From NCBI RefSeq assembly GCF_004123835.1, contig NZ_MZMU01000019.1:1-64000 (forward strand): DNA of 64,000 nucleotides, written 5' to 3'. The number at the start of each line of letters is the position of its first letter. Positions within the stretch are counted from its first letter, which is position 1. Shown in pieces: positions 59,568-64,000 of the stretch. The notes beneath the pieces were generated by a model. The model saw only the letters and a program-made list of their open reading frames with translations, did not search any database and was not told the DNA's origin. Made by a program: the position numbers and the translations under genes. Source of the DNA: Rhizobium leguminosarum. Its GTDB lineage: Bacteria > Pseudomonadota > Alphaproteobacteria > Rhizobiales > Rhizobiaceae.

Positions 59568-60913
59568 TGCGCCCGTCGCTTCCCGAGGCCCTCCGATCCG
59601 CCGCGAGCGTCGGCCGGTTTACCGGCCCCGGCACGACAAAGATCGATCGGGTGGTCATCATCGACGACTATTCGGTCGCCAGAGGTGGTGCGACGGCGCT
59701 GGCGGTGCTGTCCGCCAAGCTTTTTCGGGGGCTCGACATCCCCGTGACCTATATTTGCGGGGATGACGCCGCCAATGCGGATCTCATCGCACTCGGGGTC
59801 TTAATGGTCGGGCTGAATAGTCGCGATCTGCTCAGTGCCGAGCGTGCGAAGGCTTTCGTGACCGGCATTCACAATGGCGCCGCCGTCCGTATGGTCGCGA
59901 ACTGGATTGCCGCAAACGACACCGCCAATACCGTCTACCATGTGCATGGCTGGCACCAGATTCTGTCTCCGGCGCTTTTCAGGGCGTTGATGCCGGTCGC
60001 CAGACGATGTGTGGTGCACGCGCATGATTTCTTCACGGCCTGCCCCAACGGCGCCTTCTTCGACTATCAGGCGCAGGAAGTCTGCCTTCGACGCCCGCTC
60101 GGCGGAGGCTGCATTGCGACGGCCTGCGACAAGAGAAGTTATTCGCACAAATTGTGGCGGGTTGCCCGCGGCTCCAATATCCTCCGGCGGCTGAAGGATC
60201 AGGCCGATTTCGGCCGCATCATCCTGCTGCACGAGAAGATGGCAAGCTTTCTCGTCGGCGCCGGATATCGGCCCGAACGACTGACGACGATCCGCAATCC
60301 CGTCGCTCCGCTCTCCATCAAACGCATCGAGGCGGAGGCCAACGAGGAGTTCGTCTTCATCGGGCGGCTGGACGAGGAGAAGGGCATAGAGGACGCCGTG
60401 GCCGCCACGCGCAAAGCCGGCGTCAGGCTCTGCGTGATCGGGGACGGGCCGCTGATGCCGCTGGTTGCGGCTTCGGGAGATCACGTCAGGGCCGTCGGCT
60501 GGCAGTCGCATGCGGAGATCGGCCCGACCATCCGCAAGGCGCGTGCATTGTTGATGCCGTCTCGCTATCCCGAGCCATTCGGCCTCGTCGCTATCGAAGC
60601 GGCCAGGAGCGGTCTGCCGGTCATCATGTCGCGTAGCGCCTTTCTTGCCGAAGAAATGCAAAGAGCCGGCATGGCGATCGCCTGCGATACGGCTGACGAA
60701 AGCGCCTTTGCCGATACTTTGACGCGATTTAGCCAAATGCCGAGGCACGAGGTCCGCGCCATGAGCGAGCGGGCTTTCCGGTTGTCGCCGGATCTTGCGT
60801 CGACACACGAGGAATGGCGCGACGCGCTTCTTTCCGAATACCACAGCCTGATTTCGACGAATGCGGTTCCCCAGCTGACAGACGGTGTGGCGATACAAGG
60901 AGTATTGAGTTGA
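59567..60913 (+). CDS. Glycosyltransferase family 4 protein
   Basis: 448 residues from ATG 59567. GT-B fold: an N-terminal Rossmann part with VVIIDDYSVARGGATALAVL and VHAHDFFTACPNGAFFD, and a C-terminal nucleotide-sugar domain with FVFIGRLDEEKGIEDAVAA, LCVIGDGPLMP and PSRYPEPFGLVAIEAARSGL (EX7E-type motif). A Cys-rich stretch (CLRRPLGGGCIATACDKR) lies between. It is probably a retaining transferase of the repeat unit, in an operon between the Crp-type gene and another GT4 gene. Confidence 0.9.
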   Translation: MRPSLPEALRSAASVGRFTGPGTTKIDRVVIIDDYSVARGGATALAVLSAKLFRGLDIPVTYICGDDAANADLIALGVLMVGLNSRDLLSAERAKAFVTGIHNGAAVRMVANWIAANDTANTVYHVHGWHQILSPALFRALMPVARRCVVHAHDFFTACPNGAFFDYQAQEVCLRRPLGGGCIATACDKRSYSHKLWRVARGSNILRRLKDQADFGRIILLHEKMASFLVGAGYRPERLTTIRNPVAPLSIKRIEAEANEEFVFIGRLDEEKGIEDAVAATRKAGVRLCVIGDGPLMPLVAASGDHVRAVGWQSHAEIGPTIRKARALLMPSRYPEPFGLVAIEAARSGLPVIMSRSAFLAEEMQRAGMAIACDTADESAFADTLTRFSQMPRHEVRAMSERAFRLSPDLASTHEEWRDALLSEYHSLISTNAVPQLTDGVAIQGVLS

Positions 60914-62154
60914 CCCTTAAGGCAACAACCTCTCTTCCCGACGCGAGGGCATTTCTCGGCGATGCGCCTGTCATGGCGAAAAGACGTGTCACTGAGGCCG
61001 GAAGCGCGAGCGATACCAAGCAGCTTCGCGTCGCCATCGTGCATTATTGGCTCGTTTCGATGCGCGGCGGCGAGAAGGTCGTCGAAGAGCTGTGCCGCAT
61101 GTTTCCGCAGGCCGACATCTTCACCCTCGTCTGCAACCGGGATCGCATCAGTGATTTTCTGAAGACGCGGAACATCCGCACATCCTTCCTGCAGAAGATC
61201 CCCGGTGCAAAGCGGCACTATACCAAGATGTTGCCGCTGATGCCCTTCGCGCTCGAGCAGTTCGATCTGCAGGATTACGATCTCGTGCTGTCGAGCGAAT
61301 CCGGACCCGCCAAGGGCATCATCACGCGCGCCGACGCCCTGCATGTCTGCTACTGCCATTCGCCGATGCGCTACATCTGGGATCAGTTCCATGTCTACCG
61401 CCATGGTCTGCCCTGGGTGGGTCGCGCTTTGATGTCGATCACCGCACCGATGCTGCGCGCCTGGGACGTGACGACCTCCTCGCGGGTCGATGTGTTCGTT
61501 GCCAATTCCGATTATGTCGCAAGCCGCATCCGCCGCTTCTACGACCGGGAATCCATCGTCATCCATCCGCCGGTTGCGACCGACGATTTTGCGGTGGGGA
61601 AGGGGAAGGGCGAGTTCTATCTCTATGCAGGACAGCTGACCACCTACAAGCGGCCGGATATCGCCGTTCGCGCCTGCACCGAGACCGGCCGGAAACTGGT
61701 CGTGATCGGCGAGGGCGATCAATTGGCCTATCTGAAGTCGATCGCCGGACCGACCGTCCAGTTCCTCGGCCATCAGCCCTTCAACGTTCTGCGCGACCAC
61801 CTGTCGCGATGCCGCGCCCTCTTGTTTCCGGGCACGGAGGATTTCGGCATCCTGCCGGTGGAGGCCATGGCATCAGGGCGGCCGGTCCTGGCTTTCGACG
61901 CCGGCGGCGCCAGGGAAACCGTTTCCTCGCCGCAGGTCGGGTTTCGCTTCGCGCAGCAGACCACGGAAGCTCTGTTGGAAACGATGGCGGCGTTCGAAGA
62001 GGTGGAGGACGATATCGATCCGCATGCGATCCGCGCGCACTCGCTGAAATTCTCTTCTGCCGTGTTTCGCGACCGGCTGTCCAGCCTGATCGAGCAGCAA
62101 CTGACCACCCATGGCGACCGATCCGCCGACATCTGCGGAAGACGACCGGGCTGA
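60910..62154 (+). CDS. Glycosyltransferase family 4 protein
   Basis: 414 residues if started at TTG 60910, which overlaps the preceding stop (TTGA) and has AAGGAG at 7 nt. An ATG at 60973 would shorten it by 21 residues. N-terminal LRVAIVHYWLVSMRGGEKVVE, CYCHSPMRYIWDQF and a C-terminal domain FYLYAGQLTTYKRPDIAVRA, LVVIGEGDQ and FPGTEDFGILPVEAMASGRP (EX7E-type). It belongs to the mannosyltransferase-like GT4 group, but the sugar cannot be named. Confidence 0.88.
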   Translation: MTLKATTSLPDARAFLGDAPVMAKRRVTEAGSASDTKQLRVAIVHYWLVSMRGGEKVVEELCRMFPQADIFTLVCNRDRISDFLKTRNIRTSFLQKIPGAKRHYTKMLPLMPFALEQFDLQDYDLVLSSESGPAKGIITRADALHVCYCHSPMRYIWDQFHVYRHGLPWVGRALMSITAPMLRAWDVTTSSRVDVFVANSDYVASRIRRFYDRESIVIHPPVATDDFAVGKGKGEFYLYAGQLTTYKRPDIAVRACTETGRKLVVIGEGDQLAYLKSIAGPTVQFLGHQPFNVLRDHLSRCRALLFPGTEDFGILPVEAMASGRPVLAFDAGGARETVSSPQVGFRFAQQTTEALLETMAAFEEVEDDIDPHAIRAHSLKFSSAVFRDRLSSLIEQQLTTHGDRSADICGRRPG

Positions 62155-62223
62155 CGGGAAGAAGTGGAGCTGCCCGTCTTGCCGCTGCGACCGAAACCGT
62201 CGACGAGGAATAGAAAATAGATC

Positions 62224-63705
62224 ATGTCAAGCGTATCTCAGAGGACGGCGACGGCGAGTATCTGGAGCATCAGCGGAAAGTTCCTGGCGCGACTGCTCGA
62301 TTTCGTCAGCCTCCTGATCCTCGCAAGGCTTTTGAGCCCGGCGGATTTCGGCCTTGTCGCCATCGCGACCTCGGTTCTGATCATCGTCGAGACAATCCTG
62401 GACCTGCCGCTGACGCAGGCCCTGATGCGCCAGCCGTCGCCTTCGGACGATATGTTTGCCACCGCCCTTACCCTCAGCCTGCTTCGAGGCGTGGCCATCA
62501 GCACGCTGATGATGATCATCTCCTGGCCGATGGCTCTGATCTATGACGATTCCCGGCTTTTCTCCCTTGTCGCCGTGCTCTCCATCGCGCCTGCTATGCG
62601 CAGTGTGATCAGCCCGCGCATGGTTCTGTTCATGCAGCGGTTCGATTTCAAACGCGAATTCGCACTCGATCTCATCACCAAAGGGGCGACACTGCTGTTC
62701 GGTGTCGGGGTGGCGGTCGCGACCGGCAGCTATTGGGGACTGGCAATCGGCGCGGTTGCAGGCCCGACCGCCGCGGCGATCACCTCCTATATCTTTGCGC
62801 CGATGCGACCGAGGTTCAGCCTTTCCGAGTGGAAGCACTTCCAGGACATGATCAGCTGGAACACCGTCTCGCAGCTGCTGAGTTCGATCAACTGGCAACT
62901 GGATCGCCTGCTTTTGCCACGCTTTACGGGCCTGTCGACTTTCGGCGCCTTCAGCGTCGCCGACAATATCGCGGGTATTCCATACCAGACCTTCGTCGGG
63001 CCATTGTTGCGTCCGCTGATGGCGGCATTCTCGACCGTCGATGACCGTCGCAATCTGATCGCTGCCTATCTGAAGGCGACGAACGCCATCACTTTCGTGG
63101 CAGCGCCCATCCTCATCGCGCTCGCTTTGCTTGCCGAGCCGGCCGTGCGGATCATCGTCGGCGAGAAATGGGCATCCGCCGCGCCGATTCTGCAGTGGTT
63201 GTGCATCGGCAGTCTGCTCGGTCTTCCGACGAACATGATGCCGCCATTGGCTATGGTGCTCAACAAAACCCGTTATCTCGCTCTCCGGATGTTTGCCGAG
63301 TTCGCCGTCAGGGTTCCGGTCACCATCCTGGGCATTGTCTATTTTCAGGTGGCAGGAGCACTGGGCGCGCGGATCGTGGCGGTGCTTGTCGCCTATGCCG
63401 CATCGCTGATCATCACGCGGCGGCTGATCGGTGCGACGTTCGCCGCTCAGTTGCACGCCTTTTTGCGGCCTCTGGCCGCGAGCTTGCCGATGATCGCTTT
63501 CCTGCTGTGGATGGAGCCGATGCTCGCCGCCATGCCTGTCGGCCTCAACCTGATCGTCAGCCTGGCGCTTTGCGGCGGGGCAGCAGTGGCGATCTTCTGG
63601 GCCTTCGCGCTGCTCGTGTGGCAGGTTGTCGGAAGGCCCGACGGCATCGAGACCATCGTCGTCCAAAGGCTCATGCCGCGACGAAACGGAGTTCTCATCT
63701 CATGA
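62224..63705 (+). CDS. Wzx-type polysaccharide flippase
   Basis: 493 residues with about 12-14 membrane helices, of the MOP/PST family (polysacc_synt_3 type). The N-terminal TATASIWSISGKFLARLLDF and LLSPADFGLVAIATSVLIIV are characteristic. It flips the lipid-linked repeat unit to the periplasm, where the Wzy-like protein at 51778 would polymerise it. It starts 70 nt after the GT4 gene, with aggaa upstream. Confidence 0.88.
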   Translation: MSSVSQRTATASIWSISGKFLARLLDFVSLLILARLLSPADFGLVAIATSVLIIVETILDLPLTQALMRQPSPSDDMFATALTLSLLRGVAISTLMMIISWPMALIYDDSRLFSLVAVLSIAPAMRSVISPRMVLFMQRFDFKREFALDLITKGATLLFGVGVAVATGSYWGLAIGAVAGPTAAAITSYIFAPMRPRFSLSEWKHFQDMISWNTVSQLLSSINWQLDRLLLPRFTGLSTFGAFSVADNIAGIPYQTFVGPLLRPLMAAFSTVDDRRNLIAAYLKATNAITFVAAPILIALALLAEPAVRIIVGEKWASAAPILQWLCIGSLLGLPTNMMPPLAMVLNKTRYLALRMFAEFAVRVPVTILGIVYFQVAGALGARIVAVLVAYAASLIITRRLIGATFAAQLHAFLRPLAASLPMIAFLLWMEPMLAAMPVGLNLIVSLALCGGAAVAIFWAFALLVWQVVGRPDGIETIVVQRLMPRRNGVLIS

Positions 63706-63755
63706 TTGAGACAAGTGTCACCCAACGATTGGTTTGGCGTTTTCGGAGGAGCAGA

Positions 63756-64000
63756 ATGCGTTACGGAATATCTTCTAAGGCTCTGGGTTTGCTTATCGTT
63801 CTTGGTTTGGGCGCGTTGCCCGGCCAGCCCAGCGTGGCCCAGGAACCGCTCAACATCGATGCGTACCAGCTGACGTTCGAGGAGAGTTTCGACAGTCTCG
63901 ACGTCTCGGCCTGGGGGGAGAGAAGCTCCCGCTGGATCGCCCATACGCCCTGGAACGGCGATTTCGGTGACGCCCGCTTCACAGATCCGGCCCCCGGCTT
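63756..64000 (+). CDS. GH16-like secreted hydrolase (cut by window edge)
   Basis: Only the first 81 codons are present. ggaggag lies upstream of ATG 63756. Signal peptide about 1-29 (ending SVAQE). The mature part starts YQLTFEESFDSLDVSAWG, then RWIAHTPWNGDFGDARF, the opening strands of glycoside hydrolase family 16-like proteins (beta-glucan/EPS lyases and hydrolases such as ExoK, ExsH or PlyA). It probably trims the polymer made by this locus. Catalytic residues are outside the window. Confidence 0.75.
   Translation, partial: MRYGISSKALGLLIVLGLGALPGQPSVAQEPLNIDAYQLTFEESFDSLDVSAWGERSSRWIAHTPWNGDFGDARFTDPAPG

Noticed and set aside
62227-63666. A 479-codon open frame opposite the Wzx gene
   Set aside because: Composition is extreme (Arg, Asp, Gln, His, Gly), with no ribosome site and no domain, while the opposite strand encodes a clear flippase.

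Overview
The window is typical Rhizobiaceae (Alphaproteobacteria) DNA, most like Rhizobium, Agrobacterium or Ensifer. It is GC-rich and tightly packed. It opens with the 3' end of an rRNA operon (5S rRNA then tRNA-fMet), carries Rhizobium-type palindromic intergenic repeats (RIME-like), and encodes ExoF-like and Wzx/Wzy polysaccharide machinery. No species call is possible from this stretch alone.

Region 1 (1-20.7 kb): 5S rRNA, tRNA-fMet, then a complete second-type complex I set. nuoH, nuoI and a CBS-domain gene run rightward. Opposite them, converging, is one long leftward block: nuoJ, nuoK, an extra MrpD/NuoN-like antiporter subunit, an 84-residue membrane protein, a NuoL-like subunit, nuoM, nuoN, then nuoA-B-C-D-E-F-G. 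Four antiporter-like subunits are therefore encoded instead of the usual three. A secreted caspase-like protein follows. The whole block lies between two imperfect ~200-bp direct repeats whose parts resemble the 3' end of the tRNA-fMet gene plus its terminator. A nested pair of 36-nt direct repeats brackets the caspase gene. This looks like an old genomic island at the tRNA-fMet locus.

Region 2 (20.6-36.5 kb): carbohydrate catabolism. One presumed regulon holds two SDR dehydrogenases, an FAD-dependent oxidoreductase, an enolase-superfamily dehydratase, two uncharacterised proteins, a FadR-type GntR regulator and a full CUT1-type sugar ABC transporter. Two copies of a near-identical 19-bp operator flank this cluster. 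Next to it is a second sugar system: an FrcBCA-like CUT2 ABC transporter split over two divergent units, an NAD-dependent epimerase and a second GntR regulator.

Region 3 (36.6-45.7 kb): an ankyrin protein, a YHS-domain protein, two class III adenylate/guanylate cyclases with TolB-like and TPR regions, a membrane PQQ glucose dehydrogenase and an acyltransferase-3 membrane protein.

Region 4 (46.3-64 kb): an exopolysaccharide locus with Wzx flippase, Wzy-like polymerase, ExoF-like export protein, Wzc-like co-polymerase with a degenerate Walker A, at least five glycosyltransferases, two priming sugar-phosphate transferases and a truncated (window edge) GH16-like hydrolase. A divergent module of sugar-phosphate transferase, AT-rich intergenic and Crp/Fnr-type regulator occurs twice, 11 kb apart. 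The two intergenics share a conserved 43-bp block. A small membrane protein is also duplicated.

Starts were adjusted by hand from ribosome-binding sites and overlaps. Function calls come from motifs recognised by eye, without database searches.
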